64,000 bases of DNA from Erythroxylum novogranatense (Eukaryota; Streptophyta; Magnoliopsida; Malpighiales; Erythroxylaceae): contig CM057232.1 of assembly GCA_029891385.1 (NCBI GenBank), forward strand, positions 65,967,824 to 66,031,823. The letters are read 5' to 3'. Positions 10,822 to 22,227 of the stretch are shown here, piece by piece (position 1 is the stretch's first letter; each line of letters opens with the position of its first letter). The notes under the pieces were generated by a model, which did no database searches, had not been told where the DNA came from, and saw nothing but the letters and a program-made list of their open reading frames with translations. The translations under genes and the position numbers were made by a program.

Positions 10822-12022
10822 TCAAAATGCCTTAAACGATGATGAGTAGCCTAGAAATATTCCTGAATAAGTCTTTGAGTCGAACTTATCTAACAACTCC
10901 TTTATATTCAGAATAGAGCACTTGCACCCGAATGGATGAAAGTAAGATATGTTTGGTCTCCTTCCATTCCATAGCTCATAGGGAGTCTTCTTCAACAAGG
11001 GTCGCAACAGTATTATGTTCTGAATATAACATGTTGTATTCACAACTTCTGCCCAGAAGTACTTAGGAAGATTCATCTCACATAGTATAGTCCTTGCCAT
11101 CTCTTGAATCGTCATGTTCTTCCTTTCAACAACTCTGTTCTGTTGTGGGGTTCTAGGGGCTGAGAAATTGTGGGAAATTCCATTCTCCTCACAGAATAAC
11201 CTAAACTTCTCATTCTCGAATTCTCCACCATGATCACTCCTGATACTAGCTATAGATACTCCTTTTTCAATTTGTAACTTTCTGGAGAGGGTTCTAAAAC
11301 ACTTAAAAGATTTATCTTTGTGTGACAGAAACAATATCCAACAGAATCTAGTAAAGTCATCAACAATAACAAGTCTATATTTCTTTCCGCCAAGACTTAT
11401 TGTTCTAATTGGACTAAATAAATCCATATGTAACAACTCCAAAGGTCTAGAAGATGTTACAAAATTTTTAGAAGAAAACGATATTTTAACTTGTTTTCCT
11501 TTCAAACAACTTTCACAATAAAATTCTTTGTCAAAACTTATTTTTGGCAAACCTCTTACCAAATCAAAATTTGCCAACTTTGAAATGTGTTTAAAGGAGA
11601 CATAACCTAGCTTTTTATGCCATATTAGTCTTTCTTCTTCAGAAGATAGAAAACATGAAACATTTTGGTCTTGAAAATCTTCTAAATCAATTTTGTAAAG
11701 GTTATTTCTTCTCTTGACAGAAAAGAATATAGACCCATCTTTGTTTCTGACTTCACAAAGATTTTGATTGAATGAGACTATAAAACCAGAGTCACACAAT
11801 TGATTTACACTAATCAAATTATGCTTCAGACCATCAACAAGCACTACATTATCTATGCATGCAAAGGAATCTTTACCTATCTTACCGATTCTATCTATCT
11901 TGCCCTGCTGGTTGTCTCTGAAAGTTAACGATCCTCCCTTCTTATACTGAAGATCTAGGAACATAGATCTTTTTTCCGTCATGTGTCGCGAGCAACCACT
12001 GTCTAAATACCAACGGTGCTTG
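10822..12022 (-). pseudogene. copia protease end, GAG-pre-integrase and integrase (element G)
   Basis: The frame that opens upstream of the first Met (11982) reads WYLDSGCSRHMT, which is the copia protease active site (DSG). It continues through the protease flank and the GAG-pre-integrase zinc finger (LIWHKKLGYVSFKHI ... CESCLKGK). The rve core follows, with catalytic D in HMDLFSP, D in RSDHGGEF and E in VVERKN. The end, TYSGIFLGYS, lies near the integrase C-terminus. This is the longest intact stretch of the element (386 codons after the first Met). It is joined to the upstream gag part through a frameshift near 12020-12040, because the overlapping frame 11942-12343 carries the gag side. 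Confidence 0.88.
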
Positions 12023-12658
12023 TCGCATTTTCCAAGGAAGGATATCTGCAGGAGAAACTATTTTACTCTTTGGTACCCATATTTTCTTGGGTCCATTTTG
12101 GTTAGTAAAATGCACATAATGAGTCTTTTGATGTTTTTTACCAGAATGTTGATGAAAACGTGTTTGATGATACCTTTTATTTTGAAAAAGTGGTTTTATA
12201 TGATTATGAGACTTATTACTCGTAAACCCTAATCCAGTTTTATCACTAGGATGTCTACATTTTCCTAGCATCTCATTCATTTTTTTAGTACTTTCAGTGA
12301 ATGTAGCTAAATTGGATGAGAGACTTTTAATTCTAAGCTTCAACTGATTTATCTCATCGGATTTATCTACAACTTTCTTTTTCTCTTATAGTTGTTTCTT
12401 TAAACAAATATTTTCTCTCTCTATTTCTTCTGTATGCTTAAGATTCTCTACATACTTCTTCTTTAATAGTTTATACTGTTTCAGAATAGCATGAGAATCC
12501 TCTAATAATTCTGAGTAAGCATCATGCAAGTTATCGTATTCAGAAGTTACCTCCTTATCACTTTCTTCCTCGGCTACTAGGTAGATATTAGTATGTTCAG
12601 ATGATTCGGAATTTGTGTCTGAATCTGATGAGTCTAGATCTTCCCATGTTGCCATCAT
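11942..12658 (-). pseudogene. gag C-terminal spacer with coiled coil (element G)
   Basis: Two open pieces (12658-12386 and 12343-11942) separated by a TAG stop. They form the region between the gag zinc knuckle and the protease. The first piece is acidic, then heptad-like (HAILKQYKLLKKKYVENLKHTEEIERENICLKKQL), a likely coiled coil common in Sirevirus polyproteins. The second is basic and His/Gln-rich and ends next to the protease. The last ~20 codons (VFRQWLLATHDGKK) are a shifted frame over the protease site. Confidence 0.65.
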
Positions 12659-12706
12659 GCTTTTCTTGCCTTCTCTACTCTTCTTGGGTTTCTTCTTTAG
12701 AGTAGG

Positions 12707-12748
12707 ACACTTGGACTTGTAATGTCCAGGTTGATTACATTCGTAGCA
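12707..12748 (-). pseudogene. gag CCHC zinc knuckle (element G)
   Basis: The minus strand encodes CYECNQPGHYKSKC, a complete CX2CX4HX4C RNA-binding knuckle. It is too short for a reported ORF because a stop lies just upstream (12835), separating it from the gag body. The four metal ligands are intact. Confidence 0.85.
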
Positions 12749-12826
12749 TATGATAGATGTCTTTTCTGCTTTGCCATCATCTTTGCTATTCTTCTTGAAG
12801 AATTGACTTCCTTTGGACTTCTTCTT

Positions 12827-13668
12827 CTACATCCGTCTTATCTTCCGAGAAATGAAAGATAATTCTTCATCTTCATCACTTGACTCTTGTTCTGATTCGA
12901 TTGAGTCATCATTCTTCAATTCTTCTATCTTCAATGCTTTTGATGACTTTCTCCTTCCCTGAGTCTTATGGTTCTTCTGTCCGGCCTTCAGTACTATTGA
13001 CTTTTCTCGTTTGGGCTTGTCTTCAGCATCAAGCTCTACTTCATGAATCTTTAGTGATCCAAGCAACTCGTCAAGCTTTAATACGCTCAAATCCTTCGCT
13101 TCCTGCACCGCTGTAACCTTTGATCCCCATCTCTTCGGAAGACTTCTTAAGATCTTTCTTACGTGATCTTGGCTATTATACGTTCTTCCAAGGGCTTTCA
13201 ATCCATTGATGATTGTCTGGAATCTCCCAAACATCTGATCAATAGATTCTTCTTCCTTCATCTTGAAAAGCTCGTACTGGTGCACAAGAATGCTTATCTT
13301 GGATTCTTTGACTTGGTTTTTGCCTTCATGCGCGATGGATAGTTTTTCCCACATCTCCTTCGCAATGTCGCATCCGTGAACTTTGTCATATTCACTCCTG
13401 CTTAGAGCACACGTCAAGAAAAACTTTGCTTTAGAGTGAGCTGTATTCTCGCCTTTTGGTCAGCCGTCCATCTGGTCCGTGGAATAAGATTTCCATCTTT
13501 GTTTACTGGTGTATATGGTCCATTCTTTATTACATCCCAAAGGTCGACATGAGTAGACTCTATGAACAACCGCATTCTATCTTTCAAGTAGTGATAATCT
13601 TCACCGTTGAATGCTGGAGGTCTAGTGACTGAGGCACCTTCTGCAATGTATACATATGATTCTACCAT
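12827..13668 (-). pseudogene. copia gag N-terminal and capsid part (element G)
   Basis: Two overlapping frames form one gag. 13668-13414 begins MVESYVYIAEGASVTRPPAFNGEDYHYLKDRMRLFI, the typical Sirevirus gag start (P-x-F-x-G-x-x-Y-x-x-W/L). After a one-base frameshift near 13415-13440 the second frame continues LTCALSRSEYDKVHGCDIAKEMWEKL to the acidic segment before the zinc knuckle. The capsid-like UBN2 region is complete except for the shift. The start codon lies ~45 bp downstream of the primer site, as expected. Confidence 0.85.
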
Positions 13669-13710
13669 TATCTTTAATCCACACTTTGCTATAGTGATTC
13701 TTGGATACCT

Positions 13711-13724
13711 TGCTATGATACCAA
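13711..13724 (-). promoter_or_regulatory. Primer binding site of element G
   Basis: On the minus strand TGGTATCATAGCAA lies two bases inside the 5' LTR end. It matches the 3' end of initiator tRNA-Met (TGGTATCAGAGC) with one mismatch. Confidence 0.8.
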
Positions 13725-13726
13725 TT

Positions 13727-14769
13727 GAAGTAAATCACACATTAGTACAATGTTATAAAATGATAACGAATACACGAGAAGGGGGGGTTGAATTGTGTAT
13801 CCCTTTTTTGAAAATTCTTTTAAAGTGGTTTTGTAAAAACGAACTTCTTTTACCGAAACTTCTGTAAATTCGAATCAATCAAAACTTTGAAAACTTGTTT
13901 CAGAATTGAAGTAATAACAAAAACGTTAAACTTTAAAAGTAATAAGGTAGAGAGGAGTTGACATGGTGATTTTATCCTGGTTCACCCCAAACCGTGGGCT
14001 ACGTCCAGTCCTCAGAGTTCTTTCTGAGATTTCACTATCTCTTCAACTTTTACAAGTATTCTTCTGAGCCTCTTGGTCTCTACACTCGAGATTCTTTCAC
14101 TCTTAGCCTCTGCGGCTATCTCGCACTACTTTCTTACAAAAGTATTTGAACTTATTACTGATAAAATTAGCTCTCACTAATTTGCACGATGTTCTTGCGT
14201 AAATCAATTATTTCAGCTTTTGCTCTTTTGTTTCGCAGACTTGCTAACTTTGCAATCTTGACTTGACTCATATTTATAGCCTTAAATGCTGCTGAATCTT
14301 CTTGCTTCTTCTTGAATCTTGTTTCTTGAATCTTTAAAGAAACGGTTAATCAGTTGAATTCTTTAACTAACTCAAACTGACTCTTGCGTCTTCTTTTTTA
14401 ATTCCGCGTCTGCTTTTCTCCGTCTGTATTTTTACGTCTGTGTTTCTGCATCTGCATCTGCGTCTGCGTCTATTTTTCACTTTGCGTCTGCGTCTGCATC
14501 TATTTTTCACTTTGCATCTGCGTCTGCGTCTGCGTTACATCTGCGTCTGCTTTTAGGTTGCGTCTGCGTCTGCATATTGTCTTGCGTCAGTGTCTCTACT
14601 TCTCCGTCTGTTTGTTTAATCTGCGTCTGTTTTGCTTCGTCTGTCTTTCACTTCGTCTGCGTCTGTGTCTTATTCTCCATCTGTATGTTTTCTATTTTGC
14701 TTCTTCTTTTACTACTTCTTTGTTATTCATCAAAATCATATATATATGTAAAGTCATTTTGACTTAACA
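13727..14769 (-). repeat. 5' LTR of element G (complete, 1043 bp)
   Basis: The LTR runs on the minus strand from TGTTAAGTC (14769) to ...TTTACTTCA (13727). Near its 3' end are stretches typical of Sirevirus LTRs: a GGGGGGGTTGAATTG block (plus strand 13782-13796) and the conserved block around CCTGGTTCACCCCAAACC (plus strand 13977-13994). A CGTCTG hexamer tract lies at about 14437-14670. The LTR promoter must lie within it but I cannot place a TATA box with certainty. Confidence 0.88.
14437..14670. repeat. CGTCTG hexamer-rich tract in the G 5' LTR
   Basis: Same imperfect hexamer array as in the other LTR of element G but with fewer uninterrupted repeats. Length difference between the two LTRs comes largely from this tract. 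Confidence 0.7.
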
Positions 14770-14973
14770 ATCACAAGCCGCGGCAACGCCCGCTTATGCT
14801 TCTGAGGGATTCCTTTCTTCTTTTAACTTATATGTATCAACTCCAAGGCCTCCCCTCACGCACCAAGCATCGCGCTTTCGTGTCCGATGTTGGGCTCCGA
14901 AAACGAGGTCCAACAGGAGTGATTTCGGAGGAGCGACCTCCTTTTGGTCCAGTAGACAGGGGCAAATGGTTTT
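14770..14973. other. Apparently non-repetitive segment between G and solo LTR S
   Basis: About 200 bp with a higher GC content than its surroundings (for example CACAAGCCGCGGCAACGCCC at 14773). I find no copy elsewhere in the window and no protein I recognise. Before LTR S inserted at 14974 it was continuous with 19431 onward. ORFs that cross into the LTR are chance. Confidence 0.5.
14969..14973 (+). repeat. Target site duplication of solo LTR S (left)
   Basis: GTTTT directly before the LTR start; the same five bases follow the LTR end at 19431-19435. Confidence 0.8.
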
Positions 14974-17900
14974 TGTTGGGACCCGATCCGGGAACCGGAT
15001 CCCAACCGAAAAAACGAAGAATGAAGGAAACGAAATCGAATGGGAACGGAAATTTCGCATCGAAATTTCGAATCGGAAACAAATAGCGAAAGCCAATAGC
15101 AAAAGCGAACTCGAATCACAAAGCAAGCGGAAGCAAAGCAAATGTGAACCGAATACAGAATCGAAATGGAAGCAAATCAGAAAGCATAACAAATCGAACC
15201 AAATGAACGGATTGAGCGAAGCGAAATACAAAGTAAAAAGCAAAACGAAGCGGCGAAACGATACTTAACAAATGTCCAACATCCGTTCATAAATTATCTA
15301 AAGGAAGCGTCGCGTTGGAATTCCTTAGACTCAGACTATCCCGAAATCTGATATATTTTTTTTTCTTTTCTCATATACATTTATTACATCTTTAGGTAAT
15401 CTCATTCAACTCATCCGAAAACATCTCGTTTTTATTTATTTTTCTTTTTCAACTTATTGAATGAAAATTCGGCAGCATAACGGCTGCCTTATGACTAACT
15501 CAAACCTGCAAAGTGTTAAAAACAACACTTCTATAATTTCCAATCAATCATACAAATATAAAAATCCCACCGGTCCCTCCGTCCGGAATCTCAGCAAAAA
15601 CAAACGCAATCTTAATTCTAAAATATTCTCATAACTATAATACAATATACTGATCTCATAACTCAATCTCATTTCCAAATTCATACACAATTTCATATAC
15701 AATACACTTTAATGGCATTGCAAGCCATTTACAATACCCAAAATATTCCAAATCTCAAAATTTACGTAATAATAGAAACGATGCAAAAACGGACCAAACA
15801 TCTTCACATTCTTTCATCTGATCTCCTGCTTAAAACCTGGAGATGGGGATGAAAGGGGGGGTGAGCTCGGAAGCTCGTGGATAACATATTTATAAAATGA
15901 CAAATAAACAGAAATCATTTCTTTCATAAACTTTTTGCCAAAAGGGCTAATTTTTCAACTTTGTAATTTTTCAAAACAGTTTCCTCAAACCTTTCAATTT
16001 TTCAAACTTTCCATAACAAAATTCACTTTTTATTCCTCAATTTTAAACATGAATGCAGCACACAGAACAAATTAAAACACATAACATATCAGAATGGTCT
16101 GGCTCGGTCCAAACAGAACGTACTACACTTTCTTAATGTTGGACCCCACACCTAGGCTAGCATTTCCCACCCAGCGTGTGTTTGCGGTTTATACCGCGGC
16201 ATCCAACACAAATCAGGTCCTCATAGAGGTCCAGTGTAGTCGTGGAGGGAGTCCGGAATCGGAGCTCCGTGCCACTAGCGGACAACCGGGAGAAGGCTAT
16301 ACAAATAGAGACAGCGCTGACTCACAAAGGACCTGACCAAACCCACTTAACACATAACTAAAAACTGAAACTTTCGGATTGCCCGAAGGCACAAATCGAA
16401 AACTTGATTTTCATACTACATATATTCACAGTTCTACATAATTCATACAATTCAATCAAATCAAGCAATTCCATAAATTCAACAATTTGCATAATTTATC
16501 AATGCACTCATAACATATGATTTTTCAGAAATTTCTATTGATTTATCAAATCATTTCAAACAATGAATTTAAGCTTATAATAGTTTTTCAGAAGGCATTC
16601 GGAAATCATAATTTCAAACATTTACAAAAACAATAATTTATCAAAAATTCACAATTTTGTTTTCTTTAATTTTCGAAAATTCATATTGAGCTTACAAATC
16701 AAAATATAAATATGCTACTCGCCTCGAATTGATGCCAAAAACTTGATCCTAGCTCCATTTTGATCCTTGCTTCTTTCCTTCTTTCAATTAAAATCGACCT
16801 AAGCCACAATCATTCAAATTCCACATCATAAATTGCATAATTCCCAAAATTAACTATCGGAAATTCATAAACATCATATTTCCAAGCTTTCTAAAACCAG
16901 AATTTCTAAAATCCCCAATTTCAAAAATTCGACCTAAACCAATACACTCAAATTCAATCTCATAAATAACTTAATTTTCAAAACTAACTTCACAATTCAT
17001 CAATTCACATTAATTTCAAAATATCTACATCCTCAATTTCAAAAATCCCCAAATCTTAAAATTGGCCTAAACCAATTTATCCAAATTCAATACCATAAAA
17101 TACAATTTCTTCAAAATTAACTTCATATTTCACAAACCCATATCATTATCTATCATTCTACACCAAAATTTCACAAAATTCTTAATCACAAGATTAAGCC
17201 TAAACCTTAATCAAATTTTCATCCAAAATTAAACACAACCTAAAGCATATACATCAAAATTAACTTCATAAATCACATACCCAAGTCCTTTTCCACAATT
17301 TTAAACCAAAATTTCATCAAAAACTCAAAGTTCAAATTTTTCTCTTACCTCTTTTCTTCTTCATTTTCGAAATCTCTTGGTTCCCAAAGCAAGCTTCCTT
17401 CATTTTCCATCTTTTTCCTTTGAAACTAACTTAAAACTCATGCTTAAAGCTTCAAAAAAATTCGAAAATGGAGAGCTCTCTCTTCTTTCTCCATATACGA
17501 TGCTTCTTCTTCACTTTCTCTCTCATTTCTTCTTCTTTTCTCTAGAATAATCGTTATTCTCTCTTCTCCAACGACATCCTCTGATTTTTAAGATGCCATG
17601 TCATTAAAATGAGGGGTAAATGACCCTTTTACCCTTACTCTTTAACTTAATTCCAAAATTGCCCCTAACTTCATTTATACATGCGGATCTGATTCGCACT
17701 ATCAATTTGAAGGAATTTGTTCAAACTTCCTTCTAAAGAAATGTTTCCCTCAATCATACGAATCCAACGCCACTGACCCCGCTCAATTCGGAGCACTACA
17801 TCAAAAGTTATGCGTAAAACAGTTCGGGTATATCCATATTCTAACACATTTTCCATGTACGATTATTTCCGTCCAGAAATTTACATTCTTAACCCCAGAA

Positions 17901-19430
17901 TTGAAACTCGATGTCTTCATAACAATTATATCCTTATGTCTCTAGTTTAATTCAAAATAAGAATCGCCTCATTTCAATTCCCAAATCAAAAGTTATACTC
18001 AAAATACTCTCAGATGTTCCCAATCCAAAAATTACACTCTAATCAGAACTTCCATTCATAATTCGAAGGACTTAGGGGCAAAATTGACATTTCATTTCTT
18101 CATATGATTTGTAGCCCCTTGTCTTATCTTTATTTCGCCTCAAGCATCGCTTCAATTGGATCTCTACAGATCCCGAATTTCACAAAATACTGAACCATAT
18201 TCGGGAAAATTTTCCGATTCATTTTGATTAAATTAATCACCATTAATTTAATCTAAAAAATTTACAAATTTCTATGAGGATGTAGATAATTGTCTTAGGA
18301 ATCCAACGCCGCAAGAATCAACTCAATCGGATGTCGGACGGAAAAGATATAAGCAAAATAGTAAATAAAGGTCGGATTGGAGAAAATAATAAGCAAGAAA
18401 AATCAAAACGGCGTCGTATTGGAGAAACAAAAACGGCAGTAGATGAAGTTTAAACGGCGCCTTGTGGGCGAGGTGAGCCTTCGCTCGCCCGAGGCTGACG
18501 CGTCGCCACAGGTGATCTTGGCGGAGCAATTATCATTCTGACGACGTTGTCGCCCTAGCGACGCGAGCTAAACACTCGCCATCGCTAGGGCGATGCGTCG
18601 CCCTATTGACGGGGATAAAACAAATTTTCTCCTTTTTTTTTACAAAAAAATCCAAAACTTTCAAAATTCATAACTTTTAATCCCGAACTCCAATTTTGGC
18701 AAACTTAGTCTCTATAGAAAGCTTAAAGGAAACTCTACATCTTTCACGAAGGACATAAAACTCAATTCGACTCCTAAAGGAGTCCATTTTCCGGTCAAAG
18801 ATACTATCCTTTAATAATCATGCTAAAACCACAATATAAACTTGTAAAAATCATAACTTATTATTCCGAGATCGAAAAATTGCATACTTTATATCGAAAT
18901 AAAGATCAAAACAAATCCTTCAACTTTTATGAGGAACATCAAAGCTCAATTAACCTCTAACTAGGTTAATTTCTTAGTCAAAGTTTCAGCCATAATAAAA
19001 GTCAAACCTTTCAAACATAAACTTTGATTGATCATAACTTCCGCTTCCGATATCGAAAAATTGCAAACTTTATGGCTACAGAAAGCTCTTTACATAATCT
19101 ACAAGTTTCCAGAAGACCATTTTATCAAATTATGGCTAAATCAAAAGTCAACTTTCAAAGGCAAAAAAGTCAACTATTTCACAATTTTTCATATTTTCAC
19201 TCTTTCTTTTTTTATTCATGATTTTCAACTTAATTTCAATCAACTCATTCACTTAATTTCATAAACCATACCAATCCACTCAAAACTCGAAAGATATCAA
19301 AATCAGATCATTTCTTTTCTTCTCAATATTCTTTAAATTTTAAGTCATCTCTTATACAAGACATACACAAAGCACTCCTTAAATTTCATTTTCATAATTC
19401 AAATTTTCACTCAAAGATCGGGGTCCAACA
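14974..19430 (-). mobile_element. Solo LTR S of a gypsy-like element (4457 bp)
   Basis: A single long LTR with TGTTGGGACCC at one end and GGGGTCCAACA at the other, flanked by GTTTT on both sides, with neither primer site nor polypurine tract next to it. This is the classic product of recombination between two LTRs. Its left end can fold (GATCCGG-GAA-CCGGATC) and resembles the left end of the E LTRs, where that end is the LTR 3' end of a minus-strand element, so S is most likely also on the minus strand. Further resemblance to E: the GTGAGCTCGG...AGCTCGTGGATAAC stretch near 15860 and the GGAGAAGGCTATA stretch near 16288. No coding sequence; short ORFs are chance. Confidence 0.82.
18473..18615. 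repeat. GC-rich cluster of GTCGCC/GGCGAC motifs in solo LTR S
   Basis: A short GC-rich island in an AT-rich LTR. It has repeated, mutually complementary motifs such as GTCGCCCTAGCGAC, TCGCTAGGGCGA and GCGTCGCC, which can pair with each other. A related CTCGCCCTAGTGACG motif occurs in the LTR of element D at about 22826. Confidence 0.55.
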
Positions 19431-19435
19431 GTTTT
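19431..19435 (+). repeat. Target site duplication of solo LTR S (right)
   Basis: GTTTT, identical to 14969-14973. Confidence 0.8.
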
Positions 19436-20886
19436 TGTCTTCTGGTTTTGCAGTGGACAAATATCTTTATCTATGTCTACCGGAGGCAGAAGACAGAAAT
19501 GTGGGGGCGTGAACCAAACAACCACGGGGATAGGATTTCTTTGTTTTGTCTACTGTTCCCATTCACGACGTCAGTAACCAAATACTACGTAAAGCTATCA
19601 CTTTATGTCACATACCATGCACAATAACACTCTATAAGAAAAGCTTTAAAATTATTAATTTAATGAAACTCTAGTCTATTGCAACCCTTATAAGGATTTT
19701 ATAATTCTCCCCCAATTTCAAAGATCAAATCATGAGAAACGTACAAATTCACATACATCAATAATTCAAAAAATAAATAAGACATGCATTTAGAAAATCC
19801 CAATTAAAGGAATGCAATTTTACTTGTTCTAATTAACTTAGTTGATTCAACAATAATTACCTAAATCCCTTCTAAAATTAATAATTTCATACTTAAATCC
19901 TCCTGTCACTTCTTGCTTCCCTATCTCTCTTTGACAATCATTATTTCTATAGATACACTTATAGATGAAAAACAGAGACAATGTTCCAACGGCCAAAAGG
20001 TGGTTTTTTTTAAAAATAAAATCATGATTTAGTCTATTGTTACGGGGCTTTGGTAAAACTATAAGTGTTGAAGGATCTAAAACAATGCTACATTTTGGTT
20101 GATCAATAAGGGACTCAGTCAACCTAGATCAATTAAAGGTATGTTCAATCTACTAATACTTCTAAAAAAATTCAGTAACAACACTTGGACAACTTTTAAC
20201 CCAAAATCCTCTTAGTTAGGTTGACCTAACATTCCATTATTTCAATCAACTGATACAACTAAAACCGTGATAACAAATCTTAAAACAAAAATTTACCAAA
20301 TTTTTAATTAATTATATTGATCTTACACTCTATTGATTTGCCTAACTGTCTTAATTGACAAAAACTAACATACCTTTTCTCAACCGAAAAAAACATGTTT
20401 CATTCCTTTGTAATTGTTGTAAACCACAATTATATTAGTCTACTCCAACCTTTCATCACTAAAATCAAGCACGAGCTTGATGTATAAACATCAACGTACT
20501 TAAAATTGAAATTGCAACAAGACAACAATAAACTCTAAATTCCATCAAGACAAAAAGAATTCATAATAAGAAATAATTCGTATCATCAACTTATGCAATC
20601 ATACGTAGGTAAAAGTTTTTAGGGTTTCTCATTGTAATTAAAGCTCGAACTCAACACCTGTTAACAGATGTTTTACTTCTTGTACTCGAGATTTTCCTAT
20701 ATTTTCTTTATTTAAGAAGGATAACAACTCTGTTATCTTTTCTTTTCCCTTTTATCTTTTGAATTATAAGGGATAATGGAATAAAATATATTGATATAAT
20801 AATCATTATTTTCTATTTTTAAATAGTAATGGATGACAAAGTTCTAATTTTTCAACTGTTAACACTCTTTTAAAATGTCTACTAAA

Positions 20887-21075
20887 TTATAAAGGAAGAA
20901 AAGTCAAATCCAAGTCGATGTATTCATCATCTTCATACAATATTTTAACTTTTAATTGCTTTCTTTGATTAGTATTGGTTACAGCGGATTCTAACGAGGA
21001 TGGAGCGTTCTTGTTGTCTTCCATATGATTGGTATGCTTACGCAGAAATTCGGTGTGAAGATACTTGCAAAACAA
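20887..21075 (-). CDS. Small hypothetical ORF, unknown
   Basis: A 62-codon ORF on the minus strand in the non-repetitive segment. The second half is hydrophilic and ends in an acidic-hydrophobic tail (KILYEDDEYIDLDLTFLPL). The N-terminal part has a Cys and several His but no spacing I recognise as a zinc finger. The frame is open for eight codons upstream of the Met, back to a TAA. I do not recognise the family. It may be an exon, a gene remnant or chance; the non-repetitive setting and the biased C-terminal composition are the only reasons to list it. Confidence 0.22.
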   Translation of the reverse strand: MFCKYLHTEFLRKHTNHMEDNKNAPSSLESAVTNTNQRKQLKVKILYEDDEYIDLDLTFLPL

Positions 21076-22227
21076 AGAGGCAGCGGGAGTTGTGTTAGAT
21101 TAACCCTCTGACGCTTAAGTCGGTTTTACGGTGAGGTGAGGTTGATAAGCGCAGAAAATTTGGTTAATGATTGTCGTCATCATTATGAGAATAATATCTT
21201 TATATGATTTTTAGTTAGGTTTAGGTGCTTTACGTGTCTGCGTGAGAGGTGTTAACCTACTTTGTTGAGTCGTGGATGTGTGGGTGGTAAATTATTGATG
21301 AATGTGAGATCGACTGATCGACCTGTAAAATTGAGCTCGGGTCTAATATAACCGACCCAATCAAGTATACTTTTGTGAATTCGTACATGGAATTTTGTTG
21401 AAACATTGAAGATTGATTAGCTTTGAAAGTCCATGAGAATAATCATCAGTGATTTAGCACCAAATTGCGTCCGATGCTGACACGTACATCGGACAGCGCC
21501 AGCATTTGACCGCTGAACACGTGTTCACTTGTGGATAATTTTTGCAGTCAAGGACAGCTGCTGATTTTTATTATTCCTTCCGTTTCCTTGATGATTATGG
21601 ATTTTGTGGATAAACACTTCCCTGTTTTAGATGCTGAAGGGCTCTAGCTTGGAAATTGCTGTCAACAAAGGACAGGCCGTTCAAACCTTTCCAAGTACTC
21701 TGTGCTATGATACGAGAAGAAGACATTATCAATAAAATTCAAGATGAAGATTTACTTTTGACTGGTCAAACATAAATGATGAAGACTGCTATAAGCAAAA
21801 AGAAGTTAAAGATGGAGATGAACTAATTGCTAAGAGCTTGCCCATTTCGGTCGAAGACGGAATATTTGCAATGAATATGTCTCTGAAATTGACAGTTTGA
21901 TCAGTGTACGTGATGTGTTTTCGTCAAAATTGTTTTGACGAATAAAACTCTGCAAATAAGGACATGGAAACTTTGGCGGTCATTTGGTAACCTCACATTT
22001 CAATTGGATGACCGTTTCAGAAGTTGCTTTCTTTCTGTTTCCGTTGCCTGAGGGACCGACTACATTGATTGTTTCTGTTCGTAGAACCTAATTTTGTCCT
22101 ACTAACATGTTAATAATAACAAATGCGTATTGTTCTTATCCAGATCTTTTTAAGGCTCTCCTTAGACCTTGATGAATGGTAAAAAATATATTCATCAAGG
22201 GGATATGTACAGCTCTCAAGGGGCATA

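Larger units (their letters stand above)
5486..14769 (-). mobile_element. Ty1/copia Sirevirus-type retrotransposon (element G)
   Basis: A nearly complete minus-strand copia element of about 9.3 kb. It has 5' LTR 13727-14769, primer site 13711-13724, gag, protease, integrase, RT, RNase H in copia order, an additional ORF downstream of RNase H, two polypurine tracts and a 3' LTR cut at 5486. An extra ORF after pol, doubled polypurine tracts and a tRNA-iMet primer site are known marks of Sireviruses. All frames are broken by stops or frameshifts, so this copy is dead. The right flank is 14770 onward; the matching left flank was removed with the missing part of the 3' LTR. Confidence 0.88.
19431..22227. 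other. Apparently non-repetitive segment between LTR S and element D
   Basis: About 2.8 kb with no copy in the window, no LTR ends and no recognised coding domain. It is AT-rich with many plain homopolymer stretches. The only ORF worth noting is on the minus strand at 20887-21075. A stretch near 21640-21900 (plus strand) has an exon-like base composition (GAAGA-rich) but several stops in each frame. It could be host intergenic DNA, a gene remnant or an old, decayed repeat. Confidence 0.45.

Noticed and set aside
11318..12232. Plus-strand ORFs within element G
   Set aside because: Antisense shadows of the integrase and gag frames on the minus strand.
14796..15268. Overlapping ORFs on both strands around 14.8-15.3 kb
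   Set aside because: They run through the start of solo LTR S at 14974 and appear in four frames at once, as expected from locally stop-poor sequence.
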